From Symbiodinium natans (taxonomy: Eukaryota > Sar > Dinophyceae > Suessiales > Symbiodiniaceae): 64,000 bases of DNA. Shown piece by piece: positions 8,701 through 18,324 of the stretch (within the stretch, counting starts at the first letter, position 1; the number at the start of each line of letters is the position of its first letter). The notes under the pieces are model-generated. The model did no database searches, was not told the origin of the DNA, and saw only the letters and a program-made list of their open reading frames with translations. The stretch is taken from NCBI GenBank assembly GCA_905221605.1, contig CAJNDS010000335.1, forward strand, positions 902,079 to 966,078. Direction: 5' to 3'. The position numbers and the translations under genes are program-made.

Positions 8701-10817
8701 ATAGTAGCTTGCCTTGCCCAGGGCAACGTAGCCGATGCCAAGTCGCCCGGAGGGGGGAACAAAGCTAGCCTATTTCATCAAATTGAAAAACAGAAAGGTG
8801 CTGAATATTTATCCGAAAGGGCTTAGGAACCTAAGCCCTGCAACCTAAACCCTAAACCCATAGTCTGGGACCATATAACTATCCTAAGAGCAGGGGTCAG
8901 TCTAGGGCCTAGGGTTATGAATCTGGGGTTTAAGGCGTCAGGGTGATAGTCTGGTCTAGGTTTCTGGATCTGAAGTTTAGGGTCCAGGTTTAGGGTTTAG
9001 GGTGTAGGGTTTAGGGCTTAGGGTTTCGCATCCGGAGTTTAGGGTCCAGGGTCTGGGGTCTTTTGGCTTGGAGAAGATGGTGGAGTGCAGGGTCGGCTCA
9101 CAGGTTACATGTAGGGGAGGCTTCAGGTTGTTATTCTTACAATCTTATTATTTTTTTTGGGGGGTGGGGGGTTGGAGGCTAAGGGTAAGCTGAAGTCTCC
9201 GAAGTCCCAAACCCTTAGCCCTAGCCGTCGAGAACCCGATGGCCTTAACCTTGGAACCCTAAACCCTCAACCCTAGGCCAGCAAAACCCCCTACACCCTG
9301 GACCTTAAACCTTAGGCGACTGAAGCCCAACCCTAAACCCTAGACCCTGGACTTCTAACACCCTAAACCCTCGACGACTAGAACCCTAAACCCTGAGGCT
9401 TATTGCCATGCCTTGAGGTCGGCCCATTTCCTCAGCTTCTGGCGGGTACGGAGACGCCTACGACCGGAAGCCCCGCGACGAGTGGCAAAGTGATACAGGA
9501 CCTGGTTTAGGGGTTGAGGGGCTGCGGGTTTTGGGGGATTTGGGGGATTTGGGGTTTAGGGGTTTAGGGGTTTAGGGTTTAGGCGTTGGGTGGTTTAGGT
9601 GGATTTTTTTTGGGGGGGGGTTTAGGTGGGGGGTTTAGGGTCCAGGGATGTGGGGTCTTGGGGTTTTGGGGGTTGCTCCGGGTTTAAGAGAACTCAGCCA
9701 ACCCAAAACCCTAAACCCTCCACCCTAAACAAGGACGTGGTTGGAGCGCCAAAGACGGCGACAGTCGATGGCGAGACAGCGGCTGCCTGGACTTTTCTCG
9801 CTGTTTTCTATGGTGCCATAAGGTTTAGGGTTTAAGGTTTAGGGGTTAGAAGGGGTTCGGGTTAGTGTTTAAGAAGGGTTGTATGGGATTTTCCGGAAGG
9901 GTACCTTATCGAGGTCTGCATGATGAGGGAATCCCACCATTTGGGGGTCCCAGTTTTCGTAGTCCCCCTTCTGAGCCGGTCCCCATGTGTCCAAAAAAGG
10001 TCGAAAAATGCCCTTCCCTCCCTGAGACCCCTCTGGGACCCCCCTCCCTGAAACCCCCTGCAACCCCCTGCAAGTTCCTGGGACCCCTGTAAGGTCAGTC
10101 CTCTAAATGATGGTCCCTTTTTGGGGTTACCCTAAACAATAGGGGCCGCCTTGTGACACGGACCTTGAAGGGACCATGTTTTCGAGATGTAAAGGGTTTA
10201 GGGTTTAGGGTTTAGGGTTTAGGGTTTAGAGTTTAGGGTTTAGAGTTTAGGGTTTAGGGTTTAGGGTTTAGGGTTTAGGGATGAGTCATCATAAGATTCG
10301 TATCCATTTAGGTGGCAAGAAGCCTGGACCACCTAGTCGCGCATCCCATTTTTATCGCCTTTGTGAAGTCGTCTAGAAACCCCTAAGCCGAAAACCCCAG
10401 ACCCCAAACCCAAAACCCTAAACCCTTAACCCTACGCCCGAAGCCCTAAACGCTAAACCCTATAAGCCCTAAACCCTGAACCCTAGACACCCTGAGCCCT
10501 AAACCCTAAGACTTAAAACCTCAACCCTACACTTACACCCTAAGCCCTAAACCCTAAACCCTACACCGTAAGCACTAAACCCTACACCCTACAGCCCAAG
10601 CCCTACACCCCTACACTGAGCCCTAAACACCCTAAGCCCTGAACCCTGAACCCTAAGCCCTGAGACCCAAACCCGACAACTACACCCTAAGCCCTCAACC
10701 CCTGACCCTACACCCTCAGCCCTAAACCGTACACCCTAAACCCGAAACCCAAGCCCCAAAACCCTAAACCCTAAACCCTAGACCCTCGTGGACCTGAGGC
10801 TGGAGTGGCTGGCGTGA
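8529..10817 (+). CDS. Candidate multi-exon gene with CxxC motif
   Basis: Phase-compatible islands: 8529-8588 (FVCSRCANPGGGRK, GC donor GCTTTA), 8722-8763 (GNVADAKSPGGGNK, GC donor GCTAGC), 9436-9504 (LLAGTETPTTGSPATSG, donor GTTTAG) and 9734-9822 (DVVGAPKTATVDGETAAAW, donor GTTTAG). A short last exon at 10799-10817 reads LEWLA and stops at TGA in the required phase. In the two GTTTAG donors the intron begins with a telomeric heptamer. The CxxC pair suggests a zinc knuckle; nothing else is recognised. The start codon is not found, and short exons of this kind can join by chance. Confidence 0.4.
9150..9230. repeat. T-run to G-run and unique flank
   Basis: ATTATTTTTTTTGGGGGGTG begins a short homopolymer junction, followed by unique sequence with diverged CCCTTAG units. 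No gene seen. Confidence 0.6.
9860..10195. other. Unique sequence with degraded family D-like arms
   Basis: ATGATGGTCCCTTT at about 10108 and GAAGGGACCATG at about 10167 are inverted, similar to the GGTCCCTTA/TAAGGGACC arms of family D. Upstream is C-rich sequence with repeated CCCCCTGCAA and CCCTGAAA. No exon with matched splice sites was found. Confidence 0.4.
10196..10281. repeat. Interstitial telomeric array, TTTAGGG strand
   Basis: Twelve or so heptamers, two of them with TTTAGAG. Confidence 0.95.
10385..10790. repeat. Degenerate CCCTAAA-derived sequence
   Basis: About 400 bases built from CCCTAAA, CCCTACA, CCCTAAG and CCCTGAG units with many substitutions, as expected for an old array. 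No gene seen. Confidence 0.85.
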
Positions 10818-11043
10818 CTCGGGATGGGGGCAGGGGTGGAGCAAAAGCAGCTGGTAGCCTGTTTCTTTCTGAGAACTGTCCGAGTTGAGTTTAGGGTTTG
10901 GGGTTGGGGTTTAGGGTGTGCGGTTTAGGGGTTGAGGGTTTATCTAGGGGTTTAGGGCGAAGACTTTCCGAGTTGAGTTTAAATGTAGGGTTTGGGAGCA
11001 GTTTGATTTCTGTACTCAGAGCCAGGAGAGGGTTCCTAAACAG

Positions 11044-11175
11044 GGAAGAAGAAGCCTTGAAGCATGTAGAGCGCGTGTGGATTCGCGAGTCTACACTGAA
11101 TGCTCGCTGACGGCGCTCAATGAGATCGGGCGAAAAGCTGGCAACGTTGCGCAACACTCCAAAATCCGAGCCCCT
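11044..11175 (+). CDS. Exon-like island
   Basis: TAAACAG precedes. The frame reads RRSLEACRARVDSRVYTEC and LTALNEIGRKAGNVAQHSK for about 43 codons. No clear donor is seen before CCCTAAA resumes, so the 3' end is approximate. A second frame (EEEALKHVERVWIREST) is also open for 23 codons. Confidence 0.35.
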
Positions 11176-11649
11176 CGAACCCCATAGAAGCCCTCAACCC
11201 TAAACCCTGAGACCCTTGGAACCGCTGGAACCACCCCCTAAACCCCCAGAAACCCTAGAACCCTTAGAAACCCTACAGCCCTGGAAACCCTGGAAACCCT
11301 GGAAACCCCTCGAACCCCATGGGCCCCACAGAGCCCTTTGCCCCTGAGAGGCACTCCTTCGTTTCCAGCTTGGGCTAAGCCCTAACCCTAAACCCGAGAC
11401 CCTAAACCCGAAACCCGAAACCCTAAACCCTAAACCCTAAACTCTAAACCCTGCACCCGTTAGGGCCCCGGGGGTGAGGGGTTTAGGGCAGGAGGTTCCC
11501 TGGGATGCCCCGCGCAAGCCCCCCCCCAGAGCCTCCCAATTACCATTTGAGGAACTCTCCCGACTTAAGGGACACTGGAGTCTGTGGGGTTTAGGGTTTA
11601 GGGTTTAGCGTTTAGGGTTTAGGGTCTCGGGCTTCGGGAATCTCATGAG

Positions 11650-11717
11650 GCATGTGCCCGAGCACTTCTGGCAGCCTATGCCCCTCGACCGCTCAGCCCG
11701 GCTGGCCGGGATGGAGG
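11650..11717 (+). CDS. Exon-like island
   Basis: CATGAG precedes and a GTTTAG donor follows. The frame contains HVPEHFWQPMPLDRSARLAG. TTTAGGG sequence lies on both sides. Unknown product. Confidence 0.33.
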
Positions 11718-11729
11718 GTTTAGGGTTTA

Positions 11730-12345
11730 GGGTTTCGGGTTTAGGGTGTAGGGTTTAGTTTAGGGTTTAGGGTTTTAGGGTTTAGGGTTTAGGGTTTCCA
11801 TGTTCAAGCGATCAAGCCTAAAGCCCCTAAACCGGTTTTGTGCGTATTCCTCCACATCCTATGATTCTAAAGGTTTGTGGAGTTTCGGGTTGGGTAGGGT
11901 TCGGAGAAGAGTCTCGAGTGTAAGGTCGAGCATGCAGGATTGAGAGTTTTCGGACCCAAAACCCTAAAACCCTAAAACCCCAAAGCCCTAAAACCCTACA
12001 ACCCTTAAACCCTAAACCCTAAACCCTACACCCTACACCCTAAACACTAAACCCTAAACCCTACACCTTGAACCTAAACCCAACGAGTTTAGGGTTTTAG
12101 GGGCTGGGGTGGAGAGTTTCGGGTTTGGGGGTCTAGAGGTTCGGGTTTACGGAAGCCCCCAAGCCCGAAACCCCAGACCCGAAACCCTAAACCCTAAACC
12201 CTGAACTCTAAACCCTAAACCCCAAGCCCTTATCCCTTAGGTTAGGGTGTGGGACCCTGGCGTCCCATGGAGCTGTCAGCCCTGTGGAGCCCGAACATTA
12301 GTCCGTCCCTCCAACACTATGAGCTCCCAAGTCCCATGCCTGGGT
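11730..12345. other. Telomere-derived sequence with short unique pieces; no gene seen
   Basis: TTTAGGG at 11713-11800 and CCCTAAA-type units at about 11955-12085 and 12180-12240 surround short unique segments. No splice-bounded frame stands out. Confidence 0.6.
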
Positions 12346-12808
12346 TTAGGTTTAGGGTTTAGGGTTTAGGGTTTAGGGTTTAGGGTTTAGGGTTTAGGGT
12401 TTAGGGTTTAGGGTTTAGGGTTTAGGGTTTAGGGTTTAGGGTTGAGCCCTAAACCTTAAAACCCTTAAACCCCTAAAATCCTAGACCCTAAACCCCTGTA
12501 CCCTAAACCCCTAAACCCTAAACGCATTAAACCCCTAAACCCAAAGCGCCTAAACCCCTAAACCGCCCTGATAAGCGCGAGCTGAGATGAAGAGGAAACC
12601 CTAAACCTTAGACCCGAAACCCGAAGCCTAAACTTTTAAGCCCTAAACCCTAAACCCTAAACCCTAAACCCTAAACCCCAAACCCTAAACCCTAAACCCT
12701 AAACCCTAAGCCCTAAACCCTAAACCCCAAACCCTGAACCCTGAACCCTAAACCCTGAACCTAAACATTGAACCCTGAACCCTAAACCCTAAACCCCTTG
12801 AACCCCTA
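12346..12808. repeat. TTTAGGG array followed by CCCTAAA array
   Basis: TTTAGGG heptamers at 12346-12443 meet CCCTAAA-type units (about 12444-12570 and 12640-12806) across a short unique gap. This is the inward-facing order found in putative introns. Confidence 0.9.
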
Positions 12809-12814
12809 CATGAG

Positions 12815-12906
12815 GAGGGGGCCGCAGTGGCGGGAATGGAGGCCGCCCAGCTCTTTCGGGAGGCGCCTCAGACCAAGAGCTCCTTCGGAGCTCAGGGGAT
12901 CTGTTG
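12815..12906 (+). CDS. Exon-like island, alanine-rich helix
   Basis: CATGAG precedes and GTAAAC follows; the donor overlaps the first CCCTAAA unit. Thirty codons include EGAAVAGMEAAQLFREAPQ. It ends in phase 2. Unknown product. Confidence 0.42.
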
Positions 12907-13372
12907 GTAAACCCTAAACCCTAAACCCTAAACCCTAAACCCTAAACCCTAAACCCTAAACCCTAAACCCTAAACCCCAAATCATAAACCCTAAACCCTA
13001 AACCCTGTTTTTTGGAGCTCAGGGGGTTTCACCCTAAACCCTAATTTAAGCCCACTGTTTCCTGGGCTCAGGGGCCCTCGACCTTTGAACTCCTACAGCC
13101 GACGAGCTTAGGGTTTGGACTCGAGTGCTAAATCAGTGACGCAAAGAGGTTGTTGGGCTCTCCCCGAAATCCGAAACCCTGAATCCCAAAGGGGTAAGCG
13201 CAGGGGGTAGTGTAGCGGTTATGATACGAGCCTTTGAGCCCCGAGCCTCAAAATGCACTAACCCTAAGTCGTAAACCTAAACCCTAAACCCTAAACCCTA
13301 AACCCTAAACCCTAAACCCCAAACCCCAAACCCTAAACCCTAAACCCTAAACCCGAAGCCCCACCCCCGAGG
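12907..13372. repeat. CCCTAAA arrays and unique spacer
   Basis: Arrays at about 12908-12990 and 13275-13355 enclose unique sequence without a convincing frame. Confidence 0.85.
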
Positions 13373-13450
13373 CGGAGCTTCCATGGCTCGAAGCCTTCGA
13401 GCTGCACCAGCCTCGGTGACTCGCGGGTCTGAGCTCTCCAAGGGCCCTTG
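13372..13450 (+). CDS. Exon-like island, frame uncertain
   Basis: CCCGAG precedes and GTTTAG follows. One frame reads ASMARSLRAAPASVTRGSEL. The phase required by the previous island gives RSFHGSKPSSCTSL and stops at TGA near 13432. The island has CCCTAAA upstream and TTTAGGG downstream. Confidence 0.33.
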
Positions 13451-13540
13451 GTTTAGGGTTTGGGGTTTGGGGTTTGGGGTTTGGGGTTTTGGGGTTTTGG
13501 GGTTTTGGGGTTTTGGGGTTAGGGTTTAGGGTTTAGGGGA
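13451..13540. repeat. TTTGGGG/TTTAGGG array
   Basis: TTTGGGG heptamers change to TTTTGGGG octamers and back to TTTAGGG within 90 bases. Confidence 0.9.
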
Positions 13541-13565
13541 AAAAACCCTTCCCGCAACCATTCAG

Positions 13566-13855
13566 TTTTCGGGACATCTCGGGGCAGAGGGCTGTGCTGT
13601 TTCATGGCATGCCGATCCGTCGAGGTGTTAGGGGCGCCACTGGCTGCCCCTACATCCCAAAAGGCCTAGCAGCTAAAATGCCCCAAAACCCAAAACCCTA
13701 AACCCTAAACCCTAAACCCTACACCCTACACCCTAAACCCACCCTAAACCCTAAACCCCAAACCCCAAACCCCCCCAAACCCCTAGAGATTGCGCCACGG
13801 AGGGTTTCCGAGGCATTGCGTGGCCGTCTGGAAGCTGCTGGACGAGGTCGGAAGG
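13566..13855 (+). CDS. Two phase-compatible exon-like islands
   Basis: Island one, 13566-13663, follows ATTCAG, reads RDISGQRAVLFHGMPIRRG and then TGCPYIPK, and ends at a GC donor (GCCTAG). Island two, 13789-13855, follows TAGAG and in the required phase reads CATEGFRGIAWPSGSCWTRS with a GTTTAG donor. The 125-base intron holds CCCTAAA and CCCCAAA units. Unknown product. Confidence 0.4.
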
Positions 13856-13919
13856 GTTTAGGGTTTAGGGTTTAGGGTTTAGGGTTTAGGGTTTAGGGTT
13901 TAGCGTTTAGGGTTTAGGG

Positions 13920-14463
13920 TCCCGCAAATCCTTAAGCCTCGAAGCCCTGAAGCCCTCTCAACCTTACAGCCCGAGGGTCTGGGGTTTTGGGTTTAGGGTT
14001 TAGGGCTAGGACGCAGAGTAGGCCTCATTCCTTTTTCAGGGTTTAGGTTCTCTTCTGGTTCTTAAGCCCCTTTAAACCAAACCAGGTATCCTTGTTGTTC
14101 CTCGGTTACTCTTGGGTCGCGTCATCTGGCTAAAAGGGTTTATGCTCCACAGCCCTAAAAGCCCCCGGCTTAGGGTTGGGAGTTGAACTTTTGGGGAAGG
14201 GGATTTAATCCTTATCCGGTTCAACCCTAAACCCAAAATGAGCCCATGAACCCGAAGAAGGAGCCCCCAACCCCCTGACGACCCTAGTGAATCCTAAGCC
14301 TCAAACTCCCGAAGCCTGAGCCCCTTTACTTAAGGGCTTCGCGGATATTTTGCGGGTTTGGGGTTCTTAGGTGCCTGCGGCTCTTGCGGGCTTGAGTATT
14401 CAGGGTGTTAAGGTAACTGTTGTGGTTTATGGATGTTTGAGGTTTAAGATTGAGGGTTCTTCT
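13920..14463. other. Mostly unique sequence, no gene seen
   Basis: Few intact telomeric units. The stretch lies upstream of a family A element; no splice-bounded frame stands out. Confidence 0.5.
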
Positions 14464-14570
14464 TTGGGATGTTCCCCCTTATACTAACAGTTCTGAATAG
14501 GGAGTATAGTACCCCCCCGCCCTACTATAACCCCCTATTGAGAACTGTTAGTGCAGGGGAGACATCCCAA
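14464..14570. mobile_element. MITE family A, complete
   Basis: TTGGGATGTTCCCCCTTATA at the left and a matching right arm ending GACATCCCAA give an almost fully palindromic 107-base element. The loop is C-rich. No coding capacity. Confidence 0.85.
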
Positions 14571-14597
14571 GTTGAGGGTTATTCTGGGTGGGCTCCT

Positions 14598-14842
14598 AAA
14601 CCCTAAACCCTAAACCCTAAACCCTAAACCCTAAACCCTAAACCCTAAACCCTAAACCCTTAACCTTTAAACCCTAAACCCTAAACCCTAAACCCTAAAC
14701 CCTAAACCCTAAACCCTAAACCCTAAACCCTAAACCCTAAACCCTAAACCCTAAACCCTAAACCCTAAACCCTAAACCCTAAACCTTTAAACCCTAAACC
14801 CTAAACCCTGAACCCTAAACTCTAAACCCTAAACCCTAAGTT
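14598..14842. repeat. Long CCCTAAA array
   Basis: About 34 heptamers with two CCTTTAAAC interruptions at about 14658 and 14783. The repeated interruption suggests that a block of the array was itself duplicated. Confidence 0.95.
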
Positions 14843-14856
14843 CCCCAGCCGCATAG

Positions 14857-14924
14857 GATGCGGAGGGAGCCGCCGTGTCTGCGGACGATGCCTTGGAGCT
14901 CTACACACAGGAACGTGAGAGGGG
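14857..14924 (+). CDS. Exon-like island with duplicated 3' end
   Basis: GCATAG precedes and GTTTGG follows. The frame reads DAEGAAVSADDALELYTQER. Its last 14 bases (14910-14923) recur at 15014-15027 and 15062-15075 with telomeric units between. CCCTAAA lies upstream and TTTAGGG downstream. Confidence 0.42.
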
Positions 14925-15075
14925 GTTTGGGGTTTGGGGGTTGGGGTTTCGGGTTTAGGGTTGAGGGTTTGGGGCCTGGGGTTTAGGGTTTAGGGTTTAG
15001 GGTTTAGGGTTTAGGAACATGAGAGGGTGTTTGGGGTTTGGGGTTTAGGGTTTAGGGTTTAGGAACATGAGAGGG

Positions 15076-15380
15076 CGATGTGGGAGCTGATTTCGGGGTT
15101 TCGGGGTTTCGGGGTTTCGGGGTTTCAGGGTTTAGGTTTTCCCATTCTGGGTTTAGGGGCTGGGTGTACTTTCGGGTACCCGAACAGGGTTAGTATTTCT
15201 GATCCATTGTCTCCAGGGGAGGGAGTGGGGGAGGTGCTTTTTCTATGGTTTGAAGAGGCTTTAGGGTTTGAAGTTCGGGGCTTAGTGAGAGTTTGTTGGG
15301 GCGTTGGTGATTCGGAGTTGGTTTGGGTTTGACCGAAGGTAGCTGCCGACGCCGATGGTCGGATTGAACAAAAAGGTTGT
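15076..15380. other. Unique GT-rich stretch open on both strands
   Basis: Open frames run on both strands for 80-100 codons, but composition follows diverged TTTGGGG repeats and no splice signals fit. Probably non-coding. Confidence 0.5.
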
Positions 15381-15515
15381 TCGAAACTAGGACCCCCTAA
15401 ACCCCAAACCCCAAACCCCAAACCCCAAACCCCAAACCCTAAATCCTAAACCCTAAACCCTAAACCCTAAACCCTAAGCCCTGAACCCTGAACCCTGAAC
15501 CCTAAACTGAGTGAG

Positions 15516-15583
15516 CCCGTGGCCGTCAAGCAGGGCGAACGCACCAAAAGCCGGCCGGCGAGGGCGACGGAGCGCTCAGTCCC
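15516..15583 (+). CDS. Exon-like island, basic
   Basis: GTGAG precedes and a strong GTAAGC donor follows. The frame reads PVAVKQGERTKSRPARATER. It ends in phase 2. Unknown product. Confidence 0.45.
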
Positions 15584-15698
15584 GTAAGCGCCCGGCATTT
15601 CGCTGAATAACTTGTCCGGAAAAACCCTACACCCTAAACCCTAAACTCCAAACCCCAAACCTGGAACCCTAAACGTTAAACCCTAAACTCTGGAATGA

Positions 15699-15770
15699 GA
15701 GGGTGCGTCGCTGGCCTTCCTGGTCCCCCTGTGGGAGGACAGTGACGAGTGCGTTGCTCGCCATTTCTAG
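15699..15770 (+). CDS. Possible terminal exon
   Basis: An AATGAG context precedes. The frame reads EGASLAFLVPLWEDSDECVA and ends at TAG. The acceptor phase does not fit the previous island exactly, so the link is uncertain. Confidence 0.35.
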   Translation, partial: EGASLAFLVPLWEDSDECVARHF

Positions 15771-15789
15771 ACTGTTCGCCAGGCTCTAT

Positions 15790-15890
15790 CTGTTTTTTTT
15801 TTGAAATGTGTAACTGCTAAAAGACCAGTATATGTATACATATATGTATACATACATGTACACATACATATATATATATATATGTACGTC
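15790..15890. repeat. T-run and TA/TATG-rich microsatellite
   Basis: A T(10) run is followed by TATGTATACATA and TATATATATA tracts. There is a similar but longer tract at 62274-62392. Confidence 0.85.
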
Positions 15891-16041
15891 TATGCACAGG
15901 TTAGATAGGAACGTGTGCAAGTGGTCGGGGTAATCGTCAGAGAGCTCATTCGGCTGGGGCTCCGCTCGTGCAAGCACGTGCCAGGCCGGGGCAAGGCGAT
16001 GAGGTCGTGCCACGTGGCCCCTACTGGAGAGGCTGTGAAGC

Positions 16042-16686
16042 ATGACCGTCACCCAACTCATGGAGTTGGTTGAGAGGCTCGGATTTTCCGGGCTGCCTGC
16101 CAAGCCCAAAAAAGGACCACTTGTGGGAACAATCCTTAGCCATTGGGGCGAGCTCAAGTCAAAAATGCTCAAGTCGTCGGAACGCTTGAAGCCGTCGCAC
16201 CAGCTCCTGTGGCTTCAAGTTCAGGGTGCTCAAGCCTTCCGTGGCGAGTGTCACCGCTTGGAGAGCAAGGAGGATGACAAGACAAACCCGAGATCCAGAG
16301 CCTTGGGTCGGGGCAAGAATGACATGAGCACGATCAGAGAGCAAGGAAATCCTAAAGGTCAAGACCAGGGTGGAGCGCAAGCAGGGGTGGGAATGCACGA
16401 GTCGGGGCGAGTGGGGGTGCACCGCCGTTCCCCTGAATGAGACACCCTTGATCCCAGAAACTCGAAAACTTTCTTCGCCACCTTGCAGAGAAGCCCGCAG
16501 AGAGTCCCGCTGAGTATCCTGGAGGTCCCACCCTCAGAGAATATCGCGGCGAGTCCCGGGACAGAAGCCTGTGACCCAGTATCCGTAATTTCTTGCCTGA
16601 AAACGGCAGCAGGGGGTTCAGCTCGAAGGGCCATAACCGGCTTCATCAGTCCGTCTGAACCCTACACCCTAAACCCTAAACCCTAA
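16042..16686 (+). pseudogene. Open frame broken by one TGA; unrecognised
   Basis: ATG at 16042 opens 132 codons to TGA at 16438; the same frame then stays open to about 16686. The N-terminal part reads TVTQLMELVERLGFSGLPA and VGTILSHWGELKSKMLK, which resembles a SAP/LEM-like helical bundle (weak impression). The middle is polar and low-complexity (GRGKNDMSTIREQGNPKGQD). It contains no telomeric units and ends where a CCCTAAA array begins. It may be a decayed retroelement or host gene. Confidence 0.35.
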
Positions 16687-16780
16687 ACCCTAAACCCTAA
16701 ACCCTAAACCCTAAACCCTAAACCCTAAACCCTAAACCCTAAACCCTAAGCCCTAAGCCCTAAGTCCTAAACCCTAAACC
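16660..16780. repeat. CCCTAAA array
   Basis: About sixteen heptamers with CCCTAAG variants at the right edge. Confidence 0.95.
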
Positions 16781-16797
16781 CATCGCCGTGCCCGCAG

Positions 16798-16847
16798 ACT
16801 GGCAAGTGATGGCTGACTCGCTTAATTCTGAGTTGGAATCCGTTTAG
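16798..16847 (+). CDS. Exon-like island, possibly terminal
   Basis: CCCGCAG precedes. The frame reads WQVMADSLNSELESV and then either stops at TAG or uses the same GTTTAG as a donor. Too short to identify. Confidence 0.33.
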
Positions 16848-16920
16848 TCGCCAAGTGTCTCGCTTCGTGACAGTCCGCATGACCGATTGCATAATCCCTA
16901 AACCTTAAACCCTAAATATC

Positions 16921-17008
16921 AAGCCCCCCTACCCCCTAAGATGAACTCTCAGTATAGTCATATTATAGTATATAGGGGGGTATTGAATATTAGGGGGTAG
17001 GGGGGCTT
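16921..17008. mobile_element. Palindromic element F with perfect 19-bp ends
   Basis: AAGCCCCCCTACCCCCTAA and its exact complement bound an 88-base AT-rich loop. No second copy was found in the window. Confidence 0.7.
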
Positions 17009-17051
17009 AATACTAGGGGGAGGGGATTAAGTGCCACGAGCCTCCGCGCAG

Positions 17052-17104
17052 GAGCTGAAGTGCGCAAAAGACGAGGCTGCAGAGCCCTCGGAGCTTCGAT
17101 TCTG
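17052..17104 (+). CDS. Exon-like island, acidic
   Basis: CGCGCAG precedes and GTGTAG follows. The frame reads ELKCAKDEAAEPSELRF and ends in phase 2. Confidence 0.4.
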
Positions 17105-17339
17105 GTGTAGGGTTTCGGGTTGAGGGCTTTAGGGTTTAGGGTTTCGGGTTTACGGCTGTAGAATCAGGGTTCAGGGCTTAGGTTTATGGTTGGGCACTAG
17201 GTAGTACACACCCCAAACCCCGAAACCCTGAAAACAGCAAGGGGTGCGCCAGGGCTGCTTCAACAAACCTGAAAAAGATAGGGGTTGAGACTGGGTAGGC
17301 CAAATTAGAGGTGTGTGGTGTCGGGGTTTAGGAACCCCA

Positions 17340-17463
17340 AACCCTAAACCCTAAACCCTAAACCCTAAACCCTAAACCCTAAACCCTAAACCCTAAACCC
17401 TAAACCCTAAACCCTAAACCCTAAACCCTAAACCCTAAACCTTAAACCTTAAACCTTAAACCC
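17340..17463. repeat. CCCTAAA array
   Basis: About sixteen heptamers ending in CCTTAAA variants, on the 5' side of the next island. Confidence 0.95.
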
Positions 17464-17512
17464 TGGCGGTTGGAGGCTGTGGGAGATTTCGTCAGCCAAG
17501 GCCGTGTTGCAG

Positions 17513-17574
17513 ACGCTAGTGCGAGCCTACTGCGCCGGCAAGGACGCAGCTGTCCCTGGGAGAGCTGGGTTCAG
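17513..17574 (+). CDS. Exon-like island
   Basis: GTTGCAG precedes and GTTTTAG follows. The frame reads TLVRAYCAGKDAAVPGRAGF. The open frame extends upstream to about 17470 (WEISSAKAVLQ), so the acceptor may lie further left. Confidence 0.4.
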
Positions 17575-17619
17575 GTTTTAGGGTCTCCAGGGTCTAGGGT
17601 TTAGGGTTTAGGGTTGAGG

Positions 17620-18125
17620 GCTGGGGTTTATGGTGGTATGTTCTCAAGATTTGTGGAAATGTGTGGTGTTTTTCGGGGGGTCTGGGGCGTCGGGCCCTCA
17701 CGATAAGAGGTCGCGACGACCCCACCCTAAAATTCCTAAATGCCTGAACCCCAAAACTCTACGAAACCCCAAACCCTAAGGAAGGGACAAGAGCTTTCTT
17801 CAAGAGCCTTACGGGATCTTATAGGGTTTAGGGTTTAGGGATTCCAACCCCCTCCTCACTTCCCCCCAGGCTTATGGGGCATATGCTCCAAGCTCAACAT
17901 ACTAACGTCCGATGGACCGTCCTGCAAAGGACTCCCTACCCAAGAACCCCAAACCCTAAGCCCTAAACCCCAATATCCTTCAGGCATGATTTGCCCGCAA
18001 AACCTCTTCAAACATCCCTAAACCCCCACAGCCATTCAACTACGTCGAAACCATAAACAGCCTAGACATCGGAACCTCAAATCCTAAACCCTAAACATCG
18101 GAACCTCAGTTCCTAGCCCTAACCC
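17620..18125. other. Unique sequence with scattered telomeric units; no gene seen
   Basis: This includes a GGGGGGTCTGGGGCG segment near 17675 and single-copy sequence at 17850-18060. Nothing with matched splice sites was found. Confidence 0.5.
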
Positions 18126-18312
18126 CTAAACCCCTAAACCCTAACCCCAAAACCCTAAACCCTAAACCCTAAACCCTAAATCCTAAAACCCTAACGCCCT
18201 AATCCCTAAACCCCGAACCCTAAACCCTAAACCCCTAACCCGAAACCCTAAACCCCTAACCCTAACCCTAAACCCTAAACCCTAAGCCCTAAACTCTAAA
18301 CCATAAAGCCTA
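18126..18312. repeat. Degenerate CCCTAAA array
   Basis: CCCTAAA, CCCTAACC and CCCCTAAA units intermixed, on the 5' side of the next gene model. Confidence 0.9.
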
Positions 18313-18324
18313 AAACCAAAGCAG

